Shown in pieces: positions 31,679 to 40,766 of a stretch of DNA of 64,000 nucleotides. The notes under the pieces were generated by a model. It was not told the DNA's origin and made no database searches. It worked only from the letters and a program-made list of their open reading frames with translations. Made by a program: the position numbers and the translations under genes. The first letter of the stretch is position 1; each line of letters opens with the position of its first letter. Origin of the DNA: Sphingomonas sp. Leaf339 (lineage in GTDB: Bacteria; Pseudomonadota; Alphaproteobacteria; Sphingomonadales; Sphingomonadaceae); NCBI RefSeq assembly GCF_001426195.1, contig NZ_LMRS01000001.1, positions 64,501-128,500 of the forward strand. The letters run 5' to 3'.

Positions 31679-32587
31679 CTATTGCCCGAACGTCGTCCGC
31701 CGATAGAGCAGCGTGATCGCCACCCGCCGGTTGCGCGGATCGCCGGGATTGTCGGCGATCATCGGCTCGCGGTCGGCTACGCCTTCGATCCGCTCGAACC
31801 GGCTTTCAGGAATCCCGCCCAGCGCCAGCCGACGCCGCGTCGCCTCCGCCCGGCCGGTCGCCAGCATCCAGTTGTTCATGGCGCGCGGGTCGCCATACGG
31901 CACGCTGTCGGTATGGCCGCGGATCATGATCGGATTGGCAGTGCTGCGGATCGATCCGGCGATCATGCCGATCAGTTCGGCCGCGCGCGTATCCAGCGTC
32001 GTCGTGCCGCTGGCAAACATCGAATAATCGGCATCGTCCACCAGATCGATCCGCATCCCCTCCGATGTCCGCACGAAACGGATATGCTTGGCCAGCTTGG
32101 CGAGATCGGCGGATTTCATGATCCGCGAGATTACCTGACGGCGGGTTTCCTCGAACGACTTGGCGTCCTCGGCCCGGCTGGCGGGGCTGCTGCGCAACGA
32201 TCCCTTCGGTCCCATCCCGGCCTGCGCGCCACCCTTGGCAGGATTTGTCGGCATCCCCACCGTGGCGATCACCGCGGCGGCGGCCTTTGGCCCCAGCTTG
32301 TTGTTCGACATCAGCGATTCGCCACCCAGCACGCCACTGCCGCCCATGCCGATCGTGTGCGTGTCGATCAGTGTCGGTGCAAAGTAATCGGCGATGCCCT
32401 TGCGCTGTTTCTCGGTCGTCGCGCCCAACAGCCAGAGCAGCAGGAAGAACGCCATCATCGCCGTCACGAAATCGGCATAGGCCACCTTCCATGCGCCGCC
32501 ATGATGGCCGCCATGCCCCTCGATGTAGATCTTCTTGACGATCACCTTGGGCGGAACGTTCGCCCCATGCGGCGCAGCCTTCGCCAT
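31679..32587 (-). CDS. motB: flagellar motor stator protein MotB
   Basis: A 302-residue MotB. The single transmembrane helix is preceded by KVAYADFVTAMMAFFLLLWLL, with Asp39 as the proton-carrying residue. The C-terminal OmpA-type peptidoglycan-binding domain has MIRGHTDSVPYGDPRAMNNWML and ATRRRLALGGI. It anchors the stator to the cell wall and forms the proton channel with MotA. It is 4 bases downstream of motA and is the last gene of the leftward flagellar run. Confidence 0.95.
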   Translation of the reverse strand: MAKAAPHGANVPPKVIVKKIYIEGHGGHHGGAWKVAYADFVTAMMAFFLLLWLLGATTEKQRKGIADYFAPTLIDTHTIGMGGSGVLGGESLMSNNKLGPKAAAAVIATVGMPTNPAKGGAQAGMGPKGSLRSSPASRAEDAKSFEETRRQVISRIMKSADLAKLAKHIRFVRTSEGMRIDLVDDADYSMFASGTTTLDTRAAELIGMIAGSIRSTANPIMIRGHTDSVPYGDPRAMNNWMLATGRAEATRRRLALGGIPESRFERIEGVADREPMIADNPGDPRNRRVAITLLYRRTTFGQ

Positions 32588-32591
32588 CGCC

Positions 32592-33455
32592 TTACTTGCC
32601 TCTCAGGCCGTCGAAGACCTCGGCAAAGCCGGGCTGGTTCTTGTGCTGGATGCCGGCCCGCGCCGATTCGATGACCAGCGGCTGGGGATGGCCGTGCAGC
32701 GAGGCGATGATGATCTGCTTCACCACGTCATAGATCGCGGCATCGGCATCGATCACCTGTTTCAGCCGCCCCGCCAGCGGCGAAACGATGCCATAGGCGA
32801 GCAGTACGCCCATGAACGTGCCGACCAGTGCCGACCCGATCATCTCGCCCAGCACCGTCGGCGGTTTGTCGATCGATCCCATCGTCTTCACGATGCCCAG
32901 CACTGCCGCGACGATGCCGAGCGCAGGCAGCGAATCGGCCAGGCTGTTCAGCGTGGTGTGCGGTCCCTCGACCTCGTGATGATGGGTCTTGATCGCATGA
33001 TCCATCACCTCCTCGACCGCGTGCACGTCGAGCGTGCCCGACGACACCACCACCAGCCGCAGCGTATCGGCGATCAGGTTGATGAGCGTGTGATCCTTCA
33101 ACAACTTGGGATATTCCGCGAAGACGGCGGAGGACTGCGGATCCTCGACATGCGGTTCCAGGGCGATCGGCCCTTCCATCCGCAGCATCTTCATCAGCTT
33201 CGACACCAAAAAGATCGTGTCGAGATAATCCTGCTTCTTGTACTTCGGCCCCTTGAACACCTTGCCCAGGCCACCGCCGACGGCCTTGAGTTCCTTGCCG
33301 GAGTTACCGATGATGAGCGCACCGGCGGCAGCACCGCCGATGATGAGCATCTCGTGCGGAATGGCATGCATGACGGGGCCGAGCGCACCGCCGGTGATGG
33401 CGAAGCCGCCGAACACCATGGCGAGCAGAACGACGAGGCCGATGGCAGGAAACAT
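32592..33455 (-). CDS. motA: flagellar motor stator protein MotA
   Basis: A 287-residue MotA with four membrane segments. It begins MFPAIGLVVLLAMVFGGFAI, and MLIIGGAAAGALIIGNSG forms TM2. TM3 and TM4 follow, with LADSLPALGIVAAVLGIVKTMG and ALVGTFMGVLLAYGIVSPLA. I chose the ATG at 33455, preceded by GGGAAAAG, over an upstream start that would add 16 charged residues. The gene is 113 bases from flgL and may be transcribed with the hook-basal body operon or from its own unseen promoter. Confidence 0.93.
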   Translation of the reverse strand: MFPAIGLVVLLAMVFGGFAITGGALGPVMHAIPHEMLIIGGAAAGALIIGNSGKELKAVGGGLGKVFKGPKYKKQDYLDTIFLVSKLMKMLRMEGPIALEPHVEDPQSSAVFAEYPKLLKDHTLINLIADTLRLVVVSSGTLDVHAVEEVMDHAIKTHHHEVEGPHTTLNSLADSLPALGIVAAVLGIVKTMGSIDKPPTVLGEMIGSALVGTFMGVLLAYGIVSPLAGRLKQVIDADAAIYDVVKQIIIASLHGHPQPLVIESARAGIQHKNQPGFAEVFDGLRGK

Positions 33456-33568
33456 GAAACGCTTTTCCCGGTTGCGCCGGGCTTGTCCCGGCTTGTTGGC
33501 CAAGGATTAACCGCATTTCCTCGCCAACCCGTTACCAACGGGCGGGCAGGGCGACTATAATAAACGGT

Positions 33569-34465
33569 TCAACGCAGATAATCGAACAGCGACAGCGACG
33601 ACAATTTGCTGAAGCTGGATTGCGTCGCCGACAGGGCGGTCATCATCTGCTGCAATTCGATCACCGCCGACGTCACGTCGGTATCTTCCAGCTTCGACCG
33701 CAGCGCCGCCCGGTCGGTATCGGCGGTGGCGAGCAGCGTCTGCTGCAATTCGACGCGAGCGGATCGCGCGCCGACCGACGCCTGCACCACCGTCACCTGT
33801 TCGATGCCAGCGTTTAGATCGTCCAGCGCGTCGCTCGCCGATGTGCCGGTCGATCCGTCGGCCTGCAATGCGGCGGCCAGATCGCTCAGGATCTTCAGCG
33901 TGTCCTTGCCGCCGTCCAGCTTGAAGATGCGCGACGCACCCTCGGTCGCCTGCACGGTCTGGCCATCGGCGATCGGCACTTCGGACACGTTGATCGTGGC
34001 ATAGGCGAAGCTGCCATCGGCGTTCTTAGTCACCGCCGGCACGCCATCGGGCGTTCCGAACAGCGGCTGGCCGCGGACGTTGCGGATATTGGCGAGCCCG
34101 GCGACCGCATCGACGATCGATGCCAGTTCGGTGCCCAGAATCTTGCGGGTCGCCGGCGTTTGCGTGCCGTTCGCCGCCTGCGTCGTCAGTTCCAGCGCGC
34201 GCTGGAGCTGCGTGCCGATCTGGCCGAGCACGCCGTCCGCCTGATCGAGCAGCGATCCCGCGAGCGTCAGGTTGCCGCCATAGACGGCGGCATCGGCATC
34301 CTTGCGGTTCAACTCGGCGATCTGTTGCGACGTCGCCGGCGCTTCGCTGGGCGTCTGGAAGCGTTTGCCGGTCGCGATCTCGACCTGCAAGGCCGAGGCG
34401 CGGGCCGACATCGCCGACAGCCGCTTCGACGTGTTGTCGTAAAAGGACGAGGTTGAAATCTGCAT
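33569..34465 (-). CDS. flgL: flagellar hook-filament junction protein FlgL
   Basis: A 298-residue FlgL (HAP3), which joins hook and filament. It has the flagellin-like N-terminus (STSSFYDNTSKRLSAMSARASALQVEIATGKRF) and C-terminus (DVTSAVIELQQMMTALSATQSSFSKLSSLSLFDYL), both coiled-coil forming. The start lies 6 bases from the flgK stop. It is the last flg gene of the run from flgB. Confidence 0.93.
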   Translation of the reverse strand: MQISTSSFYDNTSKRLSAMSARASALQVEIATGKRFQTPSEAPATSQQIAELNRKDADAAVYGGNLTLAGSLLDQADGVLGQIGTQLQRALELTTQAANGTQTPATRKILGTELASIVDAVAGLANIRNVRGQPLFGTPDGVPAVTKNADGSFAYATINVSEVPIADGQTVQATEGASRIFKLDGGKDTLKILSDLAAALQADGSTGTSASDALDDLNAGIEQVTVVQASVGARSARVELQQTLLATADTDRAALRSKLEDTDVTSAVIELQQMMTALSATQSSFSKLSSLSLFDYLR

Positions 34466-34470
34466 GGCGC

Positions 34471-35811
34471 CTACCTGATGTCCAATATGGTTTGCAGCGT
34501 GTCGCGCGCGATCTGGATCACGCGGCTGGATGCCTGATATGCCTGCTGGAACCGCATTAGCTCGACCGCTTCGGTGTCCAGATTGACGCCGGTCGCACTG
34601 CTCAACGCACTGTTCGCTCCGTCGCGGATCGCGCTCTGCGCGTCGGCGATGATCTTCTTCTGCTCGTATGCGGTGGCATTCTGCGTGATCGTCGACGTCA
34701 GCGACGATTCGTAACCGCGACCCAGCCGTACCTGTTCCAGCTTGGCGAGATTGCTCGAATCACGGGCACCGCCACCACGGCTGGCGGCGGCGATCTGACT
34801 GCCCTCGGTCATGGTCACGCTGATATCGGTCGGCCGGGTGCCGGTGGCGAACATCGCGGTGCCGGGCGCGCCCTTTTGGTCGTCACCGGCCAATTGGTTG
34901 GCGTTGACCTGCGTGACGAAATCCTTGGCGACCGTTTCGATGCTGTCACGGGTCTGCGCGATCTTCAGCGCGCCGTCGACGATGCCGGCCAGCGCACCGC
35001 CATTGGGGCTGACCATCATCCGCTCGCCGCCATAGGACAACGCGAGCACCACCGCGCCCTCGTTGTTGCGGGAATAGGCGACGCGGCCGGCGATGTCGGC
35101 ACCGACGAATGTCTGGCCGGCGGCGCCGCCCAGCTTCACCGTCGATCGGCCAAGCGCATCGAAACTGACGCCGACATCGACGATTGCGCTCATCTGGTCG
35201 AGGATCTGGTCGCGCTGGTCGATCAATTGCGCAGACGCGGTGGTGCCGGGTGTGGTCCGGCCCAGACCGTCGTTGATGCGGACGAGCGCGACCCCGAGCG
35301 AATTCAGGCTGGTCGTCGCCTGCCGCGCGGTCGTGTCGAGATCGGTCGCGATCTGGTCGAACGCCGCTCCCGTGGCCGTGAAGGCGGTCGCAGCCGACTG
35401 GGCCGCACCCAGCATCCCGGTGCGCAACGCGCTCGAGTCGGGCTCGGCCGCGAGACTGGTGGACGAGGCGAAGAAACTGGTCACGCGACCGGTCAACTGG
35501 TTGCCGGTCAGCGCCTTTTCGATCCGGTCCAGCCATGTCGCGCCGCTTTCGGTGCGCGACAGGTCGGCGCTCGCCGTCCGGACTGCGGCACTGGCATAAA
35601 CGTCACTTGCCCGCGTCACGCCGGTCAGGAGCACGCCGTTGCCGGCGCCGTTGATTTCGACCGCGCCGGTGCCCGCCGCCATCTCGCTCAGCCGGATGCT
35701 GCGCCGCGTATATCCCGTCGCGCCGACATTGGCGACGTTCTCGCCGACGACGGACAGCGCGGTCTGATACGCGCGGACGCCGGAGGCGCCGATGGACAGG
35801 AGGTCACTCAT
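34471..35811 (-). CDS. flgK: flagellar hook-associated protein FlgK
   Basis: A 446-residue FlgK (HAP1). The N-terminal rod/hook motif is MSDLLSIGASGVRAYQTALSVVGENVANVGATGYTRR, and the C-terminus (SATGVNLDTEAVELMRFQQAYQASSRVIQIARDTLQTILDI) is typical. It is shorter than enteric FlgK (about 547 residues), mainly in the central variable domains. I use the ATG at 35811; a TTG three codons upstream is open but lacks support. Confidence 0.94.
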   Translation of the reverse strand: MSDLLSIGASGVRAYQTALSVVGENVANVGATGYTRRSIRLSEMAAGTGAVEINGAGNGVLLTGVTRASDVYASAAVRTASADLSRTESGATWLDRIEKALTGNQLTGRVTSFFASSTSLAAEPDSSALRTGMLGAAQSAATAFTATGAAFDQIATDLDTTARQATTSLNSLGVALVRINDGLGRTTPGTTASAQLIDQRDQILDQMSAIVDVGVSFDALGRSTVKLGGAAGQTFVGADIAGRVAYSRNNEGAVVLALSYGGERMMVSPNGGALAGIVDGALKIAQTRDSIETVAKDFVTQVNANQLAGDDQKGAPGTAMFATGTRPTDISVTMTEGSQIAAASRGGGARDSSNLAKLEQVRLGRGYESSLTSTITQNATAYEQKKIIADAQSAIRDGANSALSSATGVNLDTEAVELMRFQQAYQASSRVIQIARDTLQTILDIR

Positions 35812-35820
35812 ACCCGGCAA

Positions 35821-36144
35821 TTATTGCCGGGAGTCGTTAAGATCACCTTGCGATCGGGAGAGGAAGGCGGTCATCGCCTTGCCGATACCCAGCGGCGTAT
35901 GCTGTGCCATCGCCGCCACCGTCTTCTGGTCCTGCATGTCGCGGAACGTATCGAGCGCCTTCGAATCGAACAGCGGATCGGCCAGCTTGGCCGCGCGCAT
36001 CGATTTCAGCATCATGCCGGTGAACACCGCCTCGAACTGCGCGCCTGCCTGTTCCAGATTGGCCTTGCTCTTCAGCCGGCTGTTGTCGGTGCCGATGCCC
36101 GTCGTGGACGAGACGGCGGCGGGAAGGCCGGGAAGGTCGGTCAT
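35821..36144 (-). CDS. flgJ: FlgJ-type rod-binding protein lacking the muramidase domain
   Basis: A 107-residue protein corresponding to only the N-terminal rod-capping domain of FlgJ: AGAQFEAVFTGMMLKSMRAAKLADPLFDSKALDTFRDMQDQ. The glucosaminidase half present in enteric FlgJ (about 313 residues) is absent. This is usual in alphaproteobacteria, where a separate transglycosylase does the cell-wall cutting; a candidate is encoded at 44875-45717. The start overlaps flgI by 4 bases (ATGA). Confidence 0.88.
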   Translation of the reverse strand: MTDLPGLPAAVSSTTGIGTDNSRLKSKANLEQAGAQFEAVFTGMMLKSMRAAKLADPLFDSKALDTFRDMQDQKTVAAMAQHTPLGIGKAMTAFLSRSQGDLNDSRQ

Positions 36145-37235
36145 AGCACGATCAACTCCGCCTTCAGGCTGCCGGCTTCCTTCAGCGCCTCCAGGATCGC
36201 GACGAGGTCGGCGGGGCTGGCGCCGATGGCGTTCACCGCGTTGACGACATCGGCCAGTTTCGGACCCGGCGCGAACAGGAACATCGGCTTCTTTTCCTCT
36301 TCGACCGACACGTTCGATCGTTGCTCGACCGCGGTCTGGCCGCCGGACAGCGGCGCCGGTTGGCTGATCCGTTGGTTCTCGTCGATCCGCACTGTCAGCT
36401 TGCCGTGCGTGACTGCCGCCGGGCCGACGCGGACCGCCGAACTGATGACGACGGTGCCGGTGCGCGCGTTGACGATTACGCGGGCGGACGGTTCGGCCGA
36501 CACGACATCGAGGTTCTCGATCGTCGACATCAGCGTCGATCGCACGTTCGCCCCTTCCGGCGCCCGCACCGCGACCGATACCGCATCGATCGCCTGCGCC
36601 GATCCGGCGCCCAGCGTTCGGTTGATGACGCCCGCGACATTCTGCGCAGTGGTGAAATCCGCGCGCGCCAGATTGAACGTCAGCGTCGGCGCGGTGTCAA
36701 ACCCGGTCGCGACTGCGCGTTCGACGGTGGCACCTTCGGGAATACGGCCGGTCGAGGGGACGTTGACGACGATCTTCGATCCGTCCGCACCCTCGGCCCC
36801 CAGTCCGCCGACCGCCAGATTGCCCTGCGCCATCGCATAGATCTGGCCGTCCGCGCCCAGCAGTGGCGTCAGGATCAGACTGCCGCCGCGCAAGGATTTG
36901 GCCTTGCCCATCGACGCCACGGTGATGTCCAGCCGCTGGCCGGGCTTGGCGAAGGGCGGCAGATCGGCGGTAATCATCACCACCGCTGCGTTCTTCATCC
37001 CCGGATTGGCCCCCGGCGGCAGTTGGAACCCGAAGCGCGACGTGACCGCCTTCAGGCTCTGCACCGTATATTCAAGATTGTCGTCGCCCGTGCCGGGCAG
37101 GCCGACAACGACACCATAACCGGTCAGCTGATTCGACCGGATGCCCTGAAATCCTCCCAGATCCTTGATCCGGTCGGCCGAGGCGGGAACGGCGAGGCAC
37201 AGCGCGACGAGGCTGGCGAGAAAAAGCCGGATCAT
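36141..37235 (-). CDS. flgI: flagellar P-ring protein FlgI
   Basis: A 364-residue periplasmic P-ring subunit with a Sec signal peptide (MIRLFLASLVALCLAVPASA). The family-defining run RIKDLGGFQGIRSNQLTGYGVVVGLPGTGDD follows, and the C-terminus is DVVNAVNAIGASPADLVAILEALKEAGSLKAELIVL. Its ATG overlaps the flgH stop (TGATG) and its end overlaps flgJ. Its chaperone FlgA is encoded divergently at 43620. Confidence 0.96.
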   Translation of the reverse strand: MIRLFLASLVALCLAVPASADRIKDLGGFQGIRSNQLTGYGVVVGLPGTGDDNLEYTVQSLKAVTSRFGFQLPPGANPGMKNAAVVMITADLPPFAKPGQRLDITVASMGKAKSLRGGSLILTPLLGADGQIYAMAQGNLAVGGLGAEGADGSKIVVNVPSTGRIPEGATVERAVATGFDTAPTLTFNLARADFTTAQNVAGVINRTLGAGSAQAIDAVSVAVRAPEGANVRSTLMSTIENLDVVSAEPSARVIVNARTGTVVISSAVRVGPAAVTHGKLTVRIDENQRISQPAPLSGGQTAVEQRSNVSVEEEKKPMFLFAPGPKLADVVNAVNAIGASPADLVAILEALKEAGSLKAELIVL

Positions 37236-37906
37236 CAGAACGGACTCACGACGGAGAAGAACCGCGACAGCCAGCCCTGCCGGCCGGCGCGGGCGACATC
37301 GCCCTTGCCGGTATAGGCGATCTGGGCATCGGCGACGCGGGTGGATGGGACGCGGTTGTTCAGATCGACATCGGCGGTCCGCACGATACCCTTGATCTGC
37401 ACGAACTCGTCGCCGCGATTGAGCGTGACGCGCTTCTGCCCCTGCACCAGCATCGTGCCGTTGGGATAGACCGCCGCGACCGTGACCGAGACCTCGCCCG
37501 ACAGCGAATTGGCCTGATCGGTCGATCCCTTGCCATCGAAGCCGCGATTGCCGCTGGCGGACGCTTCGGCCTTGCTGAACAGCTTGAATGGCCCGGCGCT
37601 CGGCGGCGTGATGCTGAATTCTCCCTTTGAGTCGAGCTTCGAGCCGGCCGACTTCGACGCAGCGGTGCGCTCGACCAGCACGATCGTCAGCGGATCGCCG
37701 ACCCGGCGCGCGCGCCAGCCCTCGTACAGCGCGGCATAGCCGTCGCCGGCGGCGAAGATCGATCCCGTCGCCGCGATCGGCATCGCCACCGGAGCCGGCG
37801 GGTGCGCGGCGGAGAAATCCTCCGCCGGCTTCTTCTTGCCGAACAGCCCGGCCTGCGCCGGTGTCGCGATCAATGTCGCGACGATCAGGAGCGCGATGTG
37901 CCTCAC
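37235..37906 (-). CDS. flgH: flagellar L-ring protein FlgH without a lipobox cysteine
   Basis: A 223-residue L-ring subunit. The middle and C-terminus are typical: WRARRVGDPLTIVLVERTAASKSAG, GSTDQANSLSGEVSVTVAAVYPNGTMLVQGQKRVTLNRGDE and GIVRTADVDLNNRVPSTRVADAQI. The N-terminus MRHIALLIVATLIATPAQAG looks like a Sec signal with an AQA cleavage site rather than the lipobox found in most FlgH. There is no cysteine anywhere in the protein. It starts with GTG overlapping the flgG stop (GTGA). Confidence 0.93.
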   Translation of the reverse strand: MRHIALLIVATLIATPAQAGLFGKKKPAEDFSAAHPPAPVAMPIAATGSIFAAGDGYAALYEGWRARRVGDPLTIVLVERTAASKSAGSKLDSKGEFSITPPSAGPFKLFSKAEASASGNRGFDGKGSTDQANSLSGEVSVTVAAVYPNGTMLVQGQKRVTLNRGDEFVQIKGIVRTADVDLNNRVPSTRVADAQIAYTGKGDVARAGRQGWLSRFFSVVSPF

Positions 37907-38691
37907 AGGTTCTGGTTCACATATTTGAGCATGTCGTCCGTGGCGGAGATCATTTTGGAATTGACCTCGTACGCGCGCTGCGTCTCGATCATGTCGACCA
38001 GTTCCTCGACGACGTTGACGTTTGACGCCTCCAGCATTCCCTGCCGCACCGTGCCGCGGCCATCGACGCCGGGAACGCCGACATTCGCCGCACCCGATGC
38101 CGCGGTCTCCAGCAGGTAATTGTCGCCTTTCGACTGCAAACCGGCGGTGTTCGAGAAATTCGCGACCTGGATCTGGCCCAGCTGGCTCGCCTCGGTCTGT
38201 CCCGGCACGGTCGCCGACACGGTGCCATCGTTGCCGATCGTGATCGCGGTCGTGCCCTCGGGAACGGTGATCCCCGGCATCACCTGATACCCCTCCGCCG
38301 TCACCAGCAGACCCTCTGCCGAGCGCGAGAAATTGCCGGCGCGGGTATAGCCCAGCTGGCCGCCGGGCAACTGCACCTGGAAATATCCGTCGCCGTCCAT
38401 CGCCAGATCGAGGCTGTTGCCCGTCTGTTGCATCGACCCCTGCGTATCGATCCGCGCGGTGCCCTGAATACGGACGCCGGTGCCCAGATTCAGGCCGGTC
38501 GCGTATTTGGTCTCACTGGTCGACTGTGCGCCCGGCGCGGTCACGACCTGATAGGACAGCGTCTCGAACGCCGCCCGGTCCTTTTTATACCCCGTCGTGT
38601 TCACGTTCGCGAGGTTGTTCGAGATGACGCGCATGCGCATGTCCTGGGCGTCGAGCCCGGTGCGCGCGATATGCATGGCGGCGGTGGTCAT
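37903..38691 (-). CDS. flgG: flagellar distal rod protein FlgG
   Basis: A 262-residue FlgG with the rod-protein N-terminus MTTAMHIARTGLDAQDMRMRVISNNLANVNTTGYKKDRAAFE. The C-terminus contains GMLEASNVNVVEELVDMIETQRAYEVNSKMI. The insert YQVVTAPGAQSTSETKYATGLNLGTGVR is the FlgG-specific L-stretch region. It lies 11 bases after flgF and ends overlapping the flgH start. Confidence 0.96.
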   Translation of the reverse strand: MTTAAMHIARTGLDAQDMRMRVISNNLANVNTTGYKKDRAAFETLSYQVVTAPGAQSTSETKYATGLNLGTGVRIQGTARIDTQGSMQQTGNSLDLAMDGDGYFQVQLPGGQLGYTRAGNFSRSAEGLLVTAEGYQVMPGITVPEGTTAITIGNDGTVSATVPGQTEASQLGQIQVANFSNTAGLQSKGDNYLLETAASGAANVGVPGVDGRGTVRQGMLEASNVNVVEELVDMIETQRAYEVNSKMISATDDMLKYVNQNL

Positions 38692-38702
38692 TGGCTAATC
38701 CC

Positions 38703-39449
38703 TCAGCTCGGCAGGCGCATCAGCGATGCACCGCTTTCGTCCATGTCCTTGGCCGACTTCATCATGTTGGCCGTTACTTCATAGCTGCGCTGGTTCTCGA
38801 TCATGTCGACCAGCGCCTGCGTCATGTTGACGTTCGATCCCTCCAGCGCACCGCCGGTGACCGTCCCGTCCAGATTGGCCGGCAGCGTGCCGCCACCGCG
38901 TACGCGCAGCAGGTTGTCGAGACCCTTCACCGTGTCCGACCCCTTGGTCGACGCCAGTTTCAGCCGGTCGACGATCTGCGGCGTGGCATCGCCCCCCTGC
39001 GGCACGATCGAGATCGAACCATCGGCGGAGATGCTGATCGAACTACTGGGCGGCAGCGTGATCGGCCCGGATTCACCCATCACGATATGCCCGTCGCCGG
39101 TCTGCAGCACGCCCGACGGCGCGACCTCCAGATCGCCGCGCCGGGTATAGGCTTCGCTGCCGTCTGCTGCCTGCACCGCCAGCCAGGTATCGCCGGTCAT
39201 CGCGACATCAAGCGGCCGGCCGGTCTGCTGGATCGCACCCTCGGTCCGGTCGGCGTCGGTCACTTCCTCCGATGTCGGCGAGCGCGCCTCGATCGTGCTG
39301 CCGCCGCCTTTCAGCTCGATCCGGTCGAACACGACGCGATCGGCGCGAAAGCCGGTCGTCGACGCGTTCGCCATGTTGTTCGCGATCGCCGCCTGCGACG
39401 CCATGTGCGCCCGCAGACCGGTGGCGGCGGTGTAGATCAGCTTGTCCAT
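38703..39449 (-). CDS. flgF: flagellar proximal rod protein FlgF
   Basis: A 248-residue rod protein with the start MDKLIYTAATGLRAHMASQAAIANNMANASTTGFRADRV. The central text RPLDVAMTGDTWLAVQAADG and the C-terminus LEGSNVNMTQALVDMIENQRSYEVTANMM are typical of FlgF. It lies 23 bases after flgE and 11 before flgG. Confidence 0.95.
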   Translation of the reverse strand: MDKLIYTAATGLRAHMASQAAIANNMANASTTGFRADRVVFDRIELKGGGSTIEARSPTSEEVTDADRTEGAIQQTGRPLDVAMTGDTWLAVQAADGSEAYTRRGDLEVAPSGVLQTGDGHIVMGESGPITLPPSSSISISADGSISIVPQGGDATPQIVDRLKLASTKGSDTVKGLDNLLRVRGGGTLPANLDGTVTGGALEGSNVNMTQALVDMIENQRSYEVTANMMKSAKDMDESGASLMRLPS

Positions 39450-39472
39450 GCGGTGCTCCCGTCGCCTTCGGA

Positions 39473-40741
39473 TCAGCTACGGATGTTGAAGATGGTCTGC
39501 GAGATCTGGCTGGCGGTATCCAGCGCCTTGGCGTTCGCCTGGAAATTGCGCTGTGCCGCGATCAGGCCGACCAGTTCCTCGGTGATGTCGACGTTCGACC
39601 GCTCGATGGTACCCGACATCAGGCTGCCGAAGCCGTTGCTCGCGGCCGAACCCAGCTTGGCGTCGCCCGAAATGCCGGTCGCCTGCCAGTAACTGTTGCC
39701 CAACTGGCGCAAGCCTTCCGGGTTGGAGAAATTGGCGAGCATCACCTGGCCCAGCGCCTGGGTATCGCCGTTCGAGAAGCTCGCCTTCACGATGCCTTTT
39801 TCGTCGATCGACACGCCCTGGATCTGGCCGACCGCCTTGCCGTCCTGCCCGCGCGCGGTGACGCTGAACGGCTGCGATAGCTGCGTGGTGTCGACACCGT
39901 ACTGGAACGAGAACTGCTGGTTGGCGGTCGATCCTGCGGTCGAGAACTCGTCGTATGAGATATTGCCCAGCGGCGACGTCAGCGCGCCCGACGGATTGAA
40001 CGTCAGCGTCACCTTGTCCGCCCCGCCGCTCGTCAACTGCTTGTCGCCGACGAAGCTGTGGACCGTCCAGGTCGAATCGTCGGTGCTGGTGGACGGCGTC
40101 GTGGCGCGGGTGAAGTAGTTGGTCAGCGTCAGCGCGTTGCCGCTGGTGTCATAGATCGTGGTCTGTGACGACTGGTTGTAGCTGGTCGGATCGAACCGAT
40201 CGAACTTCGTCGCGGCCGGGATGGCGGCGTTGGCGTTCAGGTTCAGCGACATCGTGACGTTCTTGGTCGGAACCGCGGTGCCGCTCGTCTCCGGCAATTG
40301 CAGGCTGCGTGCCGCGTCAGTGCCGGTGGCGACCACCGAACCCGATCCGTCGACCGGATAGACCTGCAGATGCGACCCCTGCGAATCGACGACATAGCGT
40401 TCGCTGTTGACCAGAAAGCCACCGTTGCGCGTGAAATTGACGCGCGCGCCGTCCACCTCGGGCTTCACCACGAAGAAGCCGTCACCGGAGACGGCGAGGT
40501 CCAGCGTGTTGGCGGACTGCACGTAGTTGCCGTTGCCGAACTGCTGACGGTTGGCCTTCACGACTGTGCCCGACCCGACCTGTTGGGCGGGGTTGAGCGA
40601 GACGGACGACGCGATCACGTCAGCGAATTCGGTACGGCTCTTCTTGAAGCCGTTGGTTGCGACGTTGGCCAGATTGTGGCTGATCGTCGCCATTTCGGTC
40701 TGTGAGGCCTGAAGGCCGGAAAGCGAGGTGTAGAAGGACAT
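39473..40741 (-). CDS. flgE: flagellar hook protein FlgE
   Basis: A 422-residue hook subunit. The N-terminus MSFYTSLSGLQASQTEMATISHNLANVATNGFKKSRTEFADVIA and the C-terminus LMSGTIERSNVDITEELVGLIAAQRNFQANAKALDTASQISQTIFNI are conserved export and packing elements. The central D1/D2 domain (about 80-350) is variable. It sits between flgD and flgF with gaps of 25 and 23 bases. Confidence 0.95.
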   Translation of the reverse strand: MSFYTSLSGLQASQTEMATISHNLANVATNGFKKSRTEFADVIASSVSLNPAQQVGSGTVVKANRQQFGNGNYVQSANTLDLAVSGDGFFVVKPEVDGARVNFTRNGGFLVNSERYVVDSQGSHLQVYPVDGSGSVVATGTDAARSLQLPETSGTAVPTKNVTMSLNLNANAAIPAATKFDRFDPTSYNQSSQTTIYDTSGNALTLTNYFTRATTPSTSTDDSTWTVHSFVGDKQLTSGGADKVTLTFNPSGALTSPLGNISYDEFSTAGSTANQQFSFQYGVDTTQLSQPFSVTARGQDGKAVGQIQGVSIDEKGIVKASFSNGDTQALGQVMLANFSNPEGLRQLGNSYWQATGISGDAKLGSAASNGFGSLMSGTIERSNVDITEELVGLIAAQRNFQANAKALDTASQISQTIFNIRS

Positions 40742-40766
40742 GGTGGGTCTCCGGGAAAAAGGGGGA

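Noticed and set aside
33528..33542. CCCGTT-ACC-AACGGG hairpin between flgL and motA as terminator
   Set aside because: The 6-bp stem lacks a T-run on the minus strand, and motA probably belongs to the same transcription unit.
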